Notes: generated by a model from the letters alone, not told the origin. Positions 15,912 through 23,241 are shown, counted from the stretch's first letter. The stretch is DNA of 64,000 nt from Clostridia bacterium (GCA_900755035.1 CAAEEZ010000007.1:121334-185333); one strand, 5' to 3'. Made by a program: numbers and translations.

Positions 15912-16003
15912 TACAACCTCACTCCCGTAAATACAAAATAGCCAATTTCAAAGGCTAAACCTGAAATTGCTAATATTATCAATATTTTTTTAAGCGCTTT
16001 CAT
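15911..16003 (-). CDS. 30-residue single-membrane-span peptide
   Basis: MKALKKILIILAISGLAFEI then GYFVFTGVRL: basic N-terminus, one membrane helix. The stop TAA shares its last base with the ATG of the ATPase gene (TAATG), the classic sign of translational coupling, which supports expression despite a weak ribosome binding site. Filamentous phages encode several minor and major coat proteins of this size and type. Its first codons lie within 6 bp of the RNA-A1 promoter on the opposite strand. Confidence 0.6.
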   Translation of the reverse strand: MKALKKILIILAISGLAFEIGYFVFTGVRL

Positions 16004-16008
16004 TTTAT

Positions 16009-16037
16009 TTGACTTTTATAAAAATATAAAATATAAT
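16009..16037 (+). promoter_or_regulatory. Promoter of RNA-A1
   Basis: TTGACT (16009-16014), 17-bp spacer, TATAAT (16032-16037) on the plus strand, pointing into the structured RNA at 16041. Confidence 0.8.
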
Positions 16038-16040
16038 ATC

Positions 16041-16121
16041 AAATGTGACGTCGGCGTGTTCCGACCAGACAACAAAGTCTATTCACATTTAGAGGGTAAC
16101 TTAGTTACCCTTTATTTTTTT
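16041..16121 (+). ncRNA. Small structured RNA family A, copy 1
   Basis: An 8-bp outer stem (AAATGTGA 16041-16048 / TCACATTT 16083-16090) encloses hairpins GTCGG-CGTGTT-CCGAC and AGAC-AACAAA-GTCT. A terminator follows: GGGTAAC-TTA-GTTACCC plus T-run (16094-16121). The core GTCGGCGTGTTCCG-A-CCAGAC is 20/21 identical to copy 2 at 63503-63523, where the outer stem sequence differs yet still pairs. No known RNA family was recognised. It runs opposite to all phage genes and its terminator overlaps the end of the 119-residue gene. Confidence 0.8.
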
Positions 16122-16460
16122 CATTTTTCCTGCACGTACTTTTTCCATATCCCATTTATTAAGCCTAGTATTAGTCTTACGCAAATACTTTTCATCAATA
16201 AATTTTCCACTAATGGTTTTACGAAAAGTTTTATTTTCAACGCCACTTTCTCTTTGTATATCAGGATATTTTTCAATAGGTATCAACTTTTCCCTTTTTT
16301 TACCATTCTTATCATACAAAGATAAAATACGGCGAACTTCCATATGCCCTTTATCATTTCCCATTGATACTACTCTACGTTTTTTACCAGGACCTCCTAC
16401 AAGAACTTTATCATTCGTAATATATACTTTACCTGCAATATATCTTTTTCTTCTGCCCAT
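16101..16460 (-). CDS. Small basic phage-element protein (119 aa)
   Basis: 119 residues, very rich in Lys/Arg (MGRRKRYIAGKVYITNDKVL... ending KVRAGKMKKIKGN), no membrane segment. It may bind the phage DNA, but no family was recognised. The final codons form one arm of the RNA-A1 terminator stem, so both genes share that hairpin. It starts 7 bp after the 496-residue gene. Confidence 0.65.
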   Translation of the reverse strand: MGRRKRYIAGKVYITNDKVLVGGPGKKRRVVSMGNDKGHMEVRRILSLYDKNGKKREKLIPIEKYPDIQRESGVENKTFRKTISGKFIDEKYLRKTNTRLNKWDMEKVRAGKMKKIKGN

Positions 16461-16467
16461 AAACCAC

Positions 16468-17958
16468 CTACCGTTTGTATTTCCCTTTTTTCATTACGTT
16501 CTTTTCATTAACGTGTACCGCTTTACTTTTGTTCTGCGTTGGTCTTTCTTTCGAGCGATTCGCCAGCTTATTAAATCCACCGAATATAGCGCCAATTAAC
16601 TTAAACGGCAAAGACACAAGCCAAAATACAAATTGTATTATGTACGGCATTACCGGCCATAGTAATATAATAAGTAAAATAATCATTAAGATAATAAGCG
16701 CCGCCTTGCCTTTATCATTTAACTCAATGTCCGAACCTGCAGAACCACCACTAGGTAAGCCACTACCCGTTTGCTTGTTATCAATAGTACCTAAGTTATA
16801 CGTAATACCATCAGTAACAAACTTCAAACGTAAAATCATTACGTCGCCGACTATATCCCAATAATAGTTATAAGTGCCAGGTCCGTATTCTTGATTATTT
16901 ACGTGATACTCTGTTTCAACAAAGCGAATAACCCATTGTTTACCTTTAAGATTATTAAGCGCTTCAGTAGTTAACTCCCGCCTATCTACAACGTTAAATA
17001 ACCCTCTATCGTAAATCGTCTTTCCCGTTTCGGCTTTAATAAAAGAATTTATAGTCTGTATTCTATCCCAAGAATAAGGTTTATTTTGAAATATACCACC
17101 GCCAACCATCGAACCTCTATCTTTATGACTAACGGTTAATGCTTTTTGTTCAACTTTTGAAAAGGATTCTCCAAAAGAAAACTCATTCATATAATATTTA
17201 GAATAATGCTGTTGCGTATATTCAATATCAACCTCAAGAAGTGTATCGATAGGCTTGTCCGTATTAAACGCTACAAAGTGCGCATCACAAGCAAGTTTTT
17301 GGAGCATAAAACCTTCGTCATATCTAACAAAACCTACGAACTTATCCGTAATTTCAATAACTTCTATATCTTTCACCCTATTAAAAGGCTTTCCGTTAAG
17401 CATTGAAAACTCATAAATTTTAGCAACTTTATAAGGTACTTCCGATATAACGTTATCACCGGTCGCTGGCTCGTCTATTCCTTCTTCCCAGGGACGTAAA
17501 ATTTCCGTTATAGAATAATACCTAGTTGGTTGATTAACAAGCGTAAAGCCTTCAACCACGTACTTATATAACGTGCCAAAAGAATTACAATACTTCAAAC
17601 TGTAATTCTTAAACTTAACGTCATCACCTATTGACGTAGAAATATTGATACTCGACGCTCTTAAATCCTTAATCTTTCCGCTAGGTTGATAAACGTAAAC
17701 GAAAAGTTCGTTAGTGCTTTCAGCAATTTGTACTAATTGCAACGAATAATCGTCCGACTTTTCCGGATAATTCGCTATGTCGAAACTTTCATCTTTTTTA
17801 AGGTCGTCTAAAACGTTAGAATAGTCACCGCTCGAAGTTGCAAAAGCCGTTGATGGCTCAAACACCACCAACAGCGAAAAAACTACGGCAACTAAACACA
17901 AAAACGTAACAAACTTATAACCTAACGTCTTATTCGTATTTCTAATATTTTTATCCAT
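16468..17958 (-). CDS. Secreted, C-terminally anchored phage-element protein
   Basis: 496 residues. A signal peptide or anchor spans about 15-41 (YKFVTFLCLVAVVFSLLVVF, cleavage possible after AFA). A large beta-rich ectodomain follows to about 405, then a Gly/Ser linker and two hydrophobic segments (ALIILMIILLIILLWPVMPY and IIQFVFWLVSLPFKLIGAIF), with a basic cytosolic tail. This layout is that of filamentous-phage adsorption or minor coat proteins (pIII/pVI-like), displayed outward and anchored by the C-terminus. No sequence-level family is claimed. Confidence 0.65.
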   Translation of the reverse strand: MDKNIRNTNKTLGYKFVTFLCLVAVVFSLLVVFEPSTAFATSSGDYSNVLDDLKKDESFDIANYPEKSDDYSLQLVQIAESTNELFVYVYQPSGKIKDLRASSINISTSIGDDVKFKNYSLKYCNSFGTLYKYVVEGFTLVNQPTRYYSITEILRPWEEGIDEPATGDNVISEVPYKVAKIYEFSMLNGKPFNRVKDIEVIEITDKFVGFVRYDEGFMLQKLACDAHFVAFNTDKPIDTLLEVDIEYTQQHYSKYYMNEFSFGESFSKVEQKALTVSHKDRGSMVGGGIFQNKPYSWDRIQTINSFIKAETGKTIYDRGLFNVVDRRELTTEALNNLKGKQWVIRFVETEYHVNNQEYGPGTYNYYWDIVGDVMILRLKFVTDGITYNLGTIDNKQTGSGLPSGGSAGSDIELNDKGKAALIILMIILLIILLWPVMPYIIQFVFWLVSLPFKLIGAIFGGFNKLANRSKERPTQNKSKAVHVNEKNVMKKGKYKR

Positions 17959-17966
17959 AATTACCT

Positions 17967-18500
17967 CTAATGGAACGATACCGTTATCGTCCTATTTTCC
18001 GTTATCGACTTAACGTTTAGCACAAAACTATCTACAGCCGTAAGGTCCAAATCTTCCGACAAGATAATATTTCCACTAGGATATATCTTTTCAAGCATTG
18101 ACCTAAGCGTTAAATCTTCCGGAACGTACAACGTAAAATAGCCTTGACTTTTGGTTATAACAAAAGATGCGCTAACGTCTTTAAGGTCGTGTAAATGATG
18201 CAAATCATTACCAACCGTGTACTCTACGTTTTTTAAGTTTTTAGTATTTAACGATACCGTTACTTCGTACTTATCAGGCATAACGCCGTTTATCACGTCG
18301 CCAAATACGTTTTTAACGTAAAAAACCGAATAACTGCCCTCTTCTAAATCTACGTTACTTAATTCGTAGGTTACTTGCTGGCCACCGTATTCTATGTAAA
18401 AATTATTTTGCCCATTATTTATGAAGAACACAAGACCGACAACAAGCCCTACGATTAAGATAACCATTAAAATTATCGATATTGTTTTTACTGCTTTCAT
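17967..18500 (-). CDS. N-terminally anchored extracytoplasmic protein (177 aa)
   Basis: 177 residues. Basic N-terminus, then one membrane helix (ISIILMVILIVGLVVGLVFF), then a soluble beta-rich ectodomain with HHLHDLKDV near the middle. Upstream and downstream genes are 7-8 bp away, so it belongs to the phage-element operon. Function unknown; a virion or surface component is plausible. Confidence 0.6.
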   Translation of the reverse strand: MKAVKTISIILMVILIVGLVVGLVFFINNGQNNFYIEYGGQQVTYELSNVDLEEGSYSVFYVKNVFGDVINGVMPDKYEVTVSLNTKNLKNVEYTVGNDLHHLHDLKDVSASFVITKSQGYFTLYVPEDLTLRSMLEKIYPSGNIILSEDLDLTAVDSFVLNVKSITENRTITVSFH

Positions 18501-18507
18501 ATTAACC

Positions 18508-20397
18508 TCAACGTCTTTTTATAGCCGTAACCACGCCGCACACTACCATAATCAAGACTAAACCACCTAGCACACCACCGATAATAGCAAACGTATTATT
18601 TTTAATTTTACTAATGGTAATATCGCTTTCGGTTGGGGCGTTCGCTTTCACTTCGATATCGCCTACGACTTTCATAGAGCCAAGGTCCGTAGTAGGAATA
18701 GACTCGTCTACGTACTTATAAGACAAAATGTTTTTAGAAGACACTTCCGCCTTGTTTGCAACGTCTACAAGTGTAGTACCATAATCTACCGTCATTTCAC
18801 GATAAACTTCGCCGTCAACAATAAACGTTACCTTAAAAGTTTTTATTTCCCATTTTGCCGTAAGCGTTACGTTTTCGGTAATTGCTTGATTAGTATATTG
18901 TTCGCCAGAAGGCAAAAACCAACCCTTAAAGTTATAGCCTTGTTTTTCAGTAGTAGGCAATTCAACAGGTTTTCCATACTCTACCTGCTTATCACTTATC
19001 GACGTTCCACCGTCGGTATTAAATGATACCGAAAGTTTTTTAACGGTCCATCTTGCTGTAAGCGTTACGTTATCGGTTATGGCTTGATTAGTATACCTAT
19101 CGCCAGAAGGTAAAAACCAACCTACAAAGTCAAAACCCGTTTTAGTTGGCGAAGTTAAAGTTACGCTTTTACCATATTCCACCGTTTTATTCTCAACAGC
19201 GCTACCACCATCACTATTAAAAGTTACGGTATAGGTATTAGCTTTCCACTTAGCTTTAAGCGTAGTAGCACTTTTTATAGGTTGATTAGTGTACTGTTCA
19301 CCAGAAGGCAAAAACCAACCAACAAAAGTATGTCCGGTCTTAGTAGGAGTCGTTAGTTGTGCCGAAGTATTCCAATCTACCGTTTGATTTGATACACTAC
19401 TTCCACCATCACTATCAAAAGTAACGGTATACGTATTTATCTTCCAACCTGCATATAATACGGTATCTTCGGTAATAGTCGTTCCTTCATAAGGGATAGT
19501 ACAATCTTCGTCTAAAAACCAACCCGTAAAAGTATAACCTTCTTTCGTTAGTGGTTCAGGAAGAGGAAGAACATTTTTCTTAACTCTAATATAATTTTCA
19601 TGAATACAAGCACTAGAAATCAACTCTTTTGTGTTACCATTTCTAATCAAGACATAATTGTTATCAAAAAATTTAGGTAAATTATAATCATCAAATAAAA
19701 AATTGAATCTCATACAAGCAAGATACGCATCAAACAAATCTGAATCGTCCTCATAAGAATGGTTTAAAAATAAACTAAAAGGCATTCCGTTTTTAACAGT
19801 AGAAAAAGACTTATCAAAAGTTATTTTTCCACCCTCTGCAAGAAATGATTCAAAACTTCTAGAAGAAAGAAAATCATTAAGTAAAACAGTTCCAGAGTCA
19901 AGAATATTTCCATCTGGATATTTAATTATTTTAAAATTTGTAGAAATAAAAAAAGAATAAGCATCTCTAGTATAAGAAGGTTGAAATACAACTTCTACAG
20001 GATAATTTGGAGCTATTTCACCAGGATGCATATCTTTTGCCTTAAAAGAAACAGAATAAGATTCTTCATTTTGATTATTAGAATTCGAAAATTCTTTATA
20101 AAACTTAAGCGTTCTATCAACATCAGTAGAGTTAGTATTTGGTATATCGTTAGAAACAATTTCAAATTTGTTTTCACTTGCAGTATCACTACACGCAAAA
20201 GCAAAAGCTGATGGAATATTATAATTATTTCCAGCTTTTAACTCCTCGCCTTTATTTGTAATTGCTATAACTTCATTTTTAGTTTCCGAAGGCAATAAAT
20301 TATCTCCATTTTTAACTAAAAAATAAATTCCAACACTTAAACCAAATAATAAGATAATAATTAATAATACAGTAACAATTTTTCTAAAAATTTTCAT
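18508..20397 (-). CDS. InlB-type B-repeat surface protein of the phage element
   Basis: 629 residues. An N-terminal membrane helix (ivtvlliiillfglsvgiyf region, residues 7-27) is followed by a soluble domain to about 280. Then come one partial, three complete and one degenerate Listeria-Bacteroides (InlB B) repeats, each with TYTVTF-SDGG and a GWFLPSGEQYTNQ-type end, to about 575. A C-terminal membrane helix (AIIGGVLGGLVLIMVVCGVV) and KRR stop-transfer end the protein. Such repeats mediate adhesion. In a filamentous-phage context it could be the receptor-binding tip, or a host-modifying adhesin delivered by the phage. Confidence 0.8.
   Translation of the reverse strand: MKIFRKIVTVLLIIILLFGLSVGIYFLVKNGDNLLPSETKNEVIAITNKGEELKAGNNYNIPSAFAFACSDTASENKFEIVSNDIPNTNSTDVDRTLKFYKEFSNSNNQNEESYSVSFKAKDMHPGEIAPNYPVEVVFQPSYTRDAYSFFISTNFKIIKYPDGNILDSGTVLLNDFLSSRSFESFLAEGGKITFDKSFSTVKNGMPFSLFLNHSYEDDSDLFDAYLACMRFNFLFDDYNLPKFFDNNYVLIRNGNTKELISSACIHENYIRVKKNVLPLPEPLTKEGYTFTGWFLDEDCTIPYEGTTITEDTVLYAGWKINTYTVTFDSDGGSSVSNQTVDWNTSAQLTTPTKTGHTFVGWFLPSGEQYTNQPIKSATTLKAKWKANTYTVTFNSDGGSAVENKTVEYGKSVTLTSPTKTGFDFVGWFLPSGDRYTNQAITDNVTLTARWTVKKLSVSFNTDGGTSISDKQVEYGKPVELPTTEKQGYNFKGWFLPSGEQYTNQAITENVTLTAKWEIKTFKVTFIVDGEVYREMTVDYGTTLVDVANKAEVSSKNILSYKYVDESIPTTDLGSMKVVGDIEVKANAPTESDITISKIKNNTFAIIGGVLGGLVLIMVVCGVVTAIKRR
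18834..19440. repeat. Tandem B-repeat coding units
   Basis: Three near-identical units of about 200 bp inside the surface-protein gene; conserved stretches such as ACCAACC and TGTTCACCAGAAGG recur in each. Such repeats can change in number by recombination. Confidence 0.7.
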
Positions 20398-20404
20398 TAT
20401 AAAT

Positions 20405-21085
20405 TTACTCCTTAAAATCTATTTCAAAATACAAATTTATAGAATCTACATCATTAATGGTCCCAGAATTAATAAGCAAATCAAAAACAAAATATTTTCC
20501 TTCAGCCTCAAAATTTTTACAATGACAAAATCCAGAATAAAAATCATAATTAGCAAAACTAATAACCTGACTCATACCACTCGATTTATATAAGACATTT
20601 ATTTTATTAAATTTTAACAAAGAATCTAAATTTAAAAACATAAAATAAAATTCATTACCAAGAGAACTGTCATTAACTTTATGTAATGATATAGTTAAAG
20701 ATTCTATACTAATTATTGATTGATGTGTTAGCTTATCAATGAAGATAATATTAATAGGAATATTATAATCAATCGATTCTTCTATTTTAGAAGCATCAAT
20801 TCTAAAACCAGGCAAACCGCCTACATTTATAATTTCTTCTTTAGAAACAATATAATCTTTAGTATTAATATTTATATGTTTAATCTCTTTAGTTTGTCCT
20901 TGTCCTTGTTCAATAGCGGGTGGATTACTTGTCTTATTGTTATTTACAATATAAAAAGACAAACCACCTAACAAGGTAGCAATAAGGATAAGCGATATAA
21001 ACGTTATCGCCCATTTTGCTTTATCACTTTTTTTGTGGCTTTCTAAAGCCGTATTCTTACTTTTATTTATTTTTTGTTTTGCCAT
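20405..21085 (-). CDS. Membrane-anchored phage-element protein (226 aa)
   Basis: 226 residues: a Lys-rich cytosolic N-terminus, one membrane helix (WAITFISLILIATLLGGLSF) and a beta-rich ectodomain. Start ATG 21085 with AGAGG five bases upstream; it overlaps the preceding gene by 19 bp. Similar architecture to the 177-residue neighbour. Function unknown. Confidence 0.6.
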   Translation of the reverse strand: MAKQKINKSKNTALESHKKSDKAKWAITFISLILIATLLGGLSFYIVNNNKTSNPPAIEQGQGQTKEIKHININTKDYIVSKEEIINVGGLPGFRIDASKIEESIDYNIPINIIFIDKLTHQSIISIESLTISLHKVNDSSLGNEFYFMFLNLDSLLKFNKINVLYKSSGMSQVISFANYDFYSGFCHCKNFEAEGKYFVFDLLINSGTINDVDSINLYFEIDFKE

Positions 21086-21411
21086 TTTTTCCTCTCTTCT
21101 TTAAGCATTGCTTTAGTACCATTTATCACACCTTTACAAGATACTATTCCATATTTACATACTTTTTTATCTTCAACTGTTTTGGCTTTACGCAATCGAC
21201 GTCTCCAATCCTTTAGTTCATACTCATATGCAGGAAGATTTTTACGTCCTAACATTTCATCGTCCCTAGAACCATTTACCCAACAACCAGCATATATCAT
21301 TTGGTTTTCCGACAACTTTTCGTCATTTCGCCTTTTTGAGTAATACTCTTGCTTTTCTCTAAAAGAAAACAACTCCTTTTGCTTCTTAGGTTTTTTCTTA
21401 TAATTTACCAT
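21067..21411 (-). CDS. Small basic protein (114 aa)
   Basis: 114 residues, strongly basic (YKKKPKKQKELFSFREKQEY... KDWRRRLRKAKTVEDKK), no membrane helix. Start ATG 21411 with AAGGAG upstream; it overlaps the next gene by 19 bp. It may bind nucleic acid; no family recognised. Confidence 0.55.
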   Translation of the reverse strand: MVNYKKKPKKQKELFSFREKQEYYSKRRNDEKLSENQMIYAGCWVNGSRDDEMLGRKNLPAYEYELKDWRRRLRKAKTVEDKKVCKYGIVSCKGVINGTKAMLKEERKKWQNKK

Positions 21412-21414
21412 ATA

Positions 21415-21732
21415 CTACTCCTTATTTTTTTGCATTTCGTCATACAACGATTTTTCTACAAGGTAACAATTACGTTTCTTAGCATTTTCTTTTTTATCAA
21501 AAAAAGCTAAGATACGATTTTTACATACTGCCGGCAAAGCCGTAGTATCTTTAACGAACTTTCTAGGCTTGTTATTTTTAACGTCTTTCGGCTTAAAAAC
21601 AAACGGCGTAGATTTATCTACAGCACCCAAAACACCTTTACGTAGCTTATTATTTTTATAAGCTGTTTTACTATCAACAACATAAAGTCCTGCTAAATTT
21701 TCAGTTTTTCTGTTTCTTTTAACGTCTTTCAT
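21415..21732 (-). CDS. Small basic protein (105 aa)
   Basis: 105 residues, basic, no membrane segment (MKDVKRNRKTENLAGLYVVD...). Start ATG 21732 has GGAGGATGTCAAG upstream. The -35 box of the divergent RNA-B1 promoter (21734-21739) lies within this ribosome binding region, so transcription of RNA-B1 starts back-to-back with this gene. Function unknown. Confidence 0.55.
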   Translation of the reverse strand: MKDVKRNRKTENLAGLYVVDSKTAYKNNKLRKGVLGAVDKSTPFVFKPKDVKNNKPRKFVKDTTALPAVCKNRILAFFDKKENAKKRNCYLVEKSLYDEMQKNKE

Positions 21733-21733
21733 C

Positions 21734-21762
21734 TTGACATCCTCCTAAAAATAAAATATAAT
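21734..21762 (+). promoter_or_regulatory. Promoter of RNA-B1
   Basis: Perfect consensus on the plus strand: TTGACA (21734-21739), 17-bp spacer, TATAAT (21757-21762). The expected start (about 21769) is exactly the 5' end of helix P1. Confidence 0.9.
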
Positions 21763-21768
21763 TTAACT

Positions 21769-21909
21769 ACTCTGGTAGGTAAATAAGCCTAAAGTCAAGA
21801 GCAAGGCGGCTTGACCGAGCGAAGTAGCTAAAGAGTTGAAATTCTTCACCATAGAGTGATATGGGCTGTGAGGCTTCGCATAGAGGTTACGTAAGTAGCC
21901 TCTTTTTTT
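21769..21909 (+). ncRNA. Pseudoknotted small RNA family B, copy 1
   Basis: Three helices: P1 ACTCT (21769-21773) / AGAGT (21832-21836); P2 GTCAAG (21794-21799) / CTTGAC (21810-21815) with loop AGCAAGGCGG; P3 GCGAAG (21819-21824) / CTTCGC (21874-21879). P1 and P3 interleave, forming a pseudoknot. Conserved single strands are CGA before P3, TAGCTAA before the P1 3' arm, TGAA after it and CTGTGAGG before the P3 3' arm. An extra hairpin CCAT/ATGG sits between. The terminator AGAGGTTAC-GTAA-GTAGCCTCT plus T7 ends at 21909. Copy 2 at 63595-63716 keeps every helix with different bases. The raiA motif is one known family to compare; not assigned. Confidence 0.85.
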
Positions 21910-22087
21910 ATTCCTTATCAAACAAAAAGAAATAATTTGTTACGTCGCTAAAATTTGTTAGTTGCTGGCAAGGATAAACCTTGTAGCTATACTGAAAAGG
22001 ATTAAAGACTAATACTTGCGTGTTCGCTGGTAAGTCCTTTAATTCTTTTTTTGTTACCTCATAAAGTAATACAACCGTCTTTTTCAT
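21908..22087 (-). CDS. Small phage-element protein (59 aa)
   Basis: 59 residues from ATG 22087, which overlaps the upstream stop codon as ATGA; a longer in-frame start at 22102 lies inside the previous gene and lacks a ribosome binding site. Sequence MKKTVVLLYEVTKKELKDLP... looks like a small soluble alpha/beta protein. Its stop codon lies in the T-tract of the RNA-B1 terminator. Function unknown. Confidence 0.55.
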   Translation of the reverse strand: MKKTVVLLYEVTKKELKDLPANTQVLVFNPFQYSYKVYPCQQLTNFSDVTNYFFLFDKE

Positions 22088-22470
22088 AAAACACCGTCCC
22101 ACGTTCCGTCTAATCCAACAGCAAGTCTACTCCACAAAAGGTCCTCTTGTTTTTCCATATACTCTTCAATCGCCCACTCGTAACTATGTGGTATACTTTG
22201 CAGTTCGCCGTTATCATCCTCTCTGGCAACAACGATATTACCTAACAGCCTGTCCCACCCGTACGCTATGTTTGGTTGCAAGTGCTTATATATTCCTTCT
22301 TCGTTTACCAAAAAAACAACGTCCTTAGGTAATTCGTCGGTTACCTTGCTTGGATGCAGCACTTCAATATATCCTTCTACCAAACGTTCGTAAATAACCA
22401 AAACGTCTTCTATATGTATTCTTTGTACCGGATGCCCGGGCTTTTTTATCATTAAGTTTAATTCTCTCAT
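22084..22470 (-). CDS. Phage-element protein (128 aa), DUF3846-like
   Basis: 128 residues, acidic and soluble. The middle LPKDVVFLVNEEGIYKHLQPNIAYGWDRLLGNIVVARED resembles DUF3846-type phage and plasmid proteins (a short domain with an N-terminal nucleotide-free beta segment); this match is by eye. Both ends overlap neighbours by 4 bp (ATGA), so translation is coupled. Role unknown. Confidence 0.6.
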   Translation of the reverse strand: MRELNLMIKKPGHPVQRIHIEDVLVIYERLVEGYIEVLHPSKVTDELPKDVVFLVNEEGIYKHLQPNIAYGWDRLLGNIVVAREDDNGELQSIPHSYEWAIEEYMEKQEDLLWSRLAVGLDGTWDGVL

Positions 22471-22763
22471 TCTATTCCTCCAAGTACGTAACGTACTTTT
22501 ACTTTTATATCTACAAGCGTTGCAGATAACAACGCATCCAAATTGACTTTTTCTTTTAGGTCAATTTTCGTTAGTATATCTATAAGCCGATTTACGCCTG
22601 AAAGACTTTTGCCGGTAATAGTGTATTCATATATACAAGGATTAAATAGTCTATTTTTTGAAAGGAGCGAGATATATTTTTCATAAACGGAATCATAATT
22701 CTTGTATACTTCCAAGTTGTTTAGTAGATAGTCTTCCAGAGCGTAGAATCGACCTTCTAGCAT
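22467..22763 (-). CDS. Hypothetical phage-element protein (98 aa)
   Basis: 98 residues, mainly helical, no membrane span (MLEGRFYALEDYLLNNLEVY...). The AAGGAGAATTTAAT ribosome binding site lies in the end of the 49-residue gene upstream, and the stop overlaps the next start as ATGA. Unrecognised. Confidence 0.5.
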   Translation of the reverse strand: MLEGRFYALEDYLLNNLEVYKNYDSVYEKYISLLSKNRLFNPCIYEYTITGKSLSGVNRLIDILTKIDLKEKVNLDALLSATLVDIKVKVRYVLGGIE

Positions 22764-22764
22764 A

Positions 22765-22914
22765 TTAAATTCTCCTTACGTAATCAATACGTTTTAATTC
22801 GCCGGTTATCACGTTCTCCATATTAAGCGCCTTGCAAAATGCCTTTTGCATATCATAGTCCCACATTAAAAACTTTAACGATAACCGTTCGTAATAGCAT
22901 TTATATACGTGCAT
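22765..22914 (-). CDS. Small phage-element protein (49 aa)
   Basis: 49 residues, starting MHVYKCYYERLSLKFLMWDY and ending KRIDYVRRI. GAGGC lies 5 bases before ATG 22914. It fills the gap between the putative ssDNA-binding gene and the 98-residue gene, and its 3' end contains the next ribosome binding site. Soluble and aromatic-rich. Unrecognised. Confidence 0.5.
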   Translation of the reverse strand: MHVYKCYYERLSLKFLMWDYDMQKAFCKALNMENVITGELKRIDYVRRI

Positions 22915-22930
22915 TTTTGCCTCTATTAAC

Positions 22931-22957
22931 GAAAAAAACGTAGCAAAAAGCTACGTT
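22931..22957 (-). terminator. Terminator behind the ssDNA-binding-like gene
   Basis: AACGTAGC-AAAAA-GCTACGTT, followed on the minus strand by TTTTTTTC. It may separate expression of the first gene from the rest of the element. Confidence 0.85.
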
Positions 22958-22964
22958 TTAATAA

Positions 22965-23219
22965 CTACTTCCCTATTTTAGAGATTAGTTTGTCGAACAT
23001 AATAAAGTCGCCTTGTATATTAACTTGAGCCACGTACCTATCGCCAGGCTGCGCTTTAATATCTGCCTCTTGCCACGTATCCAAAAATGCGAAGTCCGAT
23101 GCGAGCTCTTTTGTGATGTCCTTATCGCATACCACCATTCCGTAATGGAACTTTGTTTTGCCCTTCTCTGTATTAGGGGCAGTTTTACCAATAAATTGTA
23201 CTGTTACTTGTGCTAACAT
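22965..23219 (-). CDS. Putative ssDNA-binding protein (84 aa)
   Basis: 84 residues beginning MLAQVTVQFIGKTAPNTEKG, with a beta-rich pattern and short loops, ending FDKLISKIGK. Size, position as first gene of the element, and its own terminator fit a gene V-like ssDNA-binding protein, which must be made in excess by filamentous phages. The assignment rests on context and fold impression, not on a recognised motif. Confidence 0.5.
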   Translation of the reverse strand: MLAQVTVQFIGKTAPNTEKGKTKFHYGMVVCDKDITKELASDFAFLDTWQEADIKAQPGDRYVAQVNIQGDFIMFDKLISKIGK

Positions 23220-23241
23220 TGATTAGCCCTCCTAAATTAAA

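Larger units (their letters stand above)
12382..23219 (-). mobile_element. Inovirus-like (filamentous phage-like) integrated element
   Basis: A block of about 10.8 kb with all protein genes on the minus strand: putative ssDNA-binding protein, four short genes, two small basic proteins, anchored/secreted proteins, a large protein with C-terminal anchor, a 30-residue membrane peptide, a Zot/pI-like ATPase, a hairpin-rich origin and an HUH Rep. Rep plus a membrane ATPase plus tiny membrane proteins is the inovirus signature. No integrase was found; ends are approximate. The Fic pseudogene abutting the right side suggests insertion damage. The plasmid or ICE alternative is weaker because there is no relaxase plus type IV secretion set. 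Confidence 0.7.

Noticed and set aside
21769..21909. Firm assignment of RNA-B to the raiA motif
   Set aside because: The pseudoknot and length suggest comparison, but I cannot verify consensus positions from memory; left unassigned.
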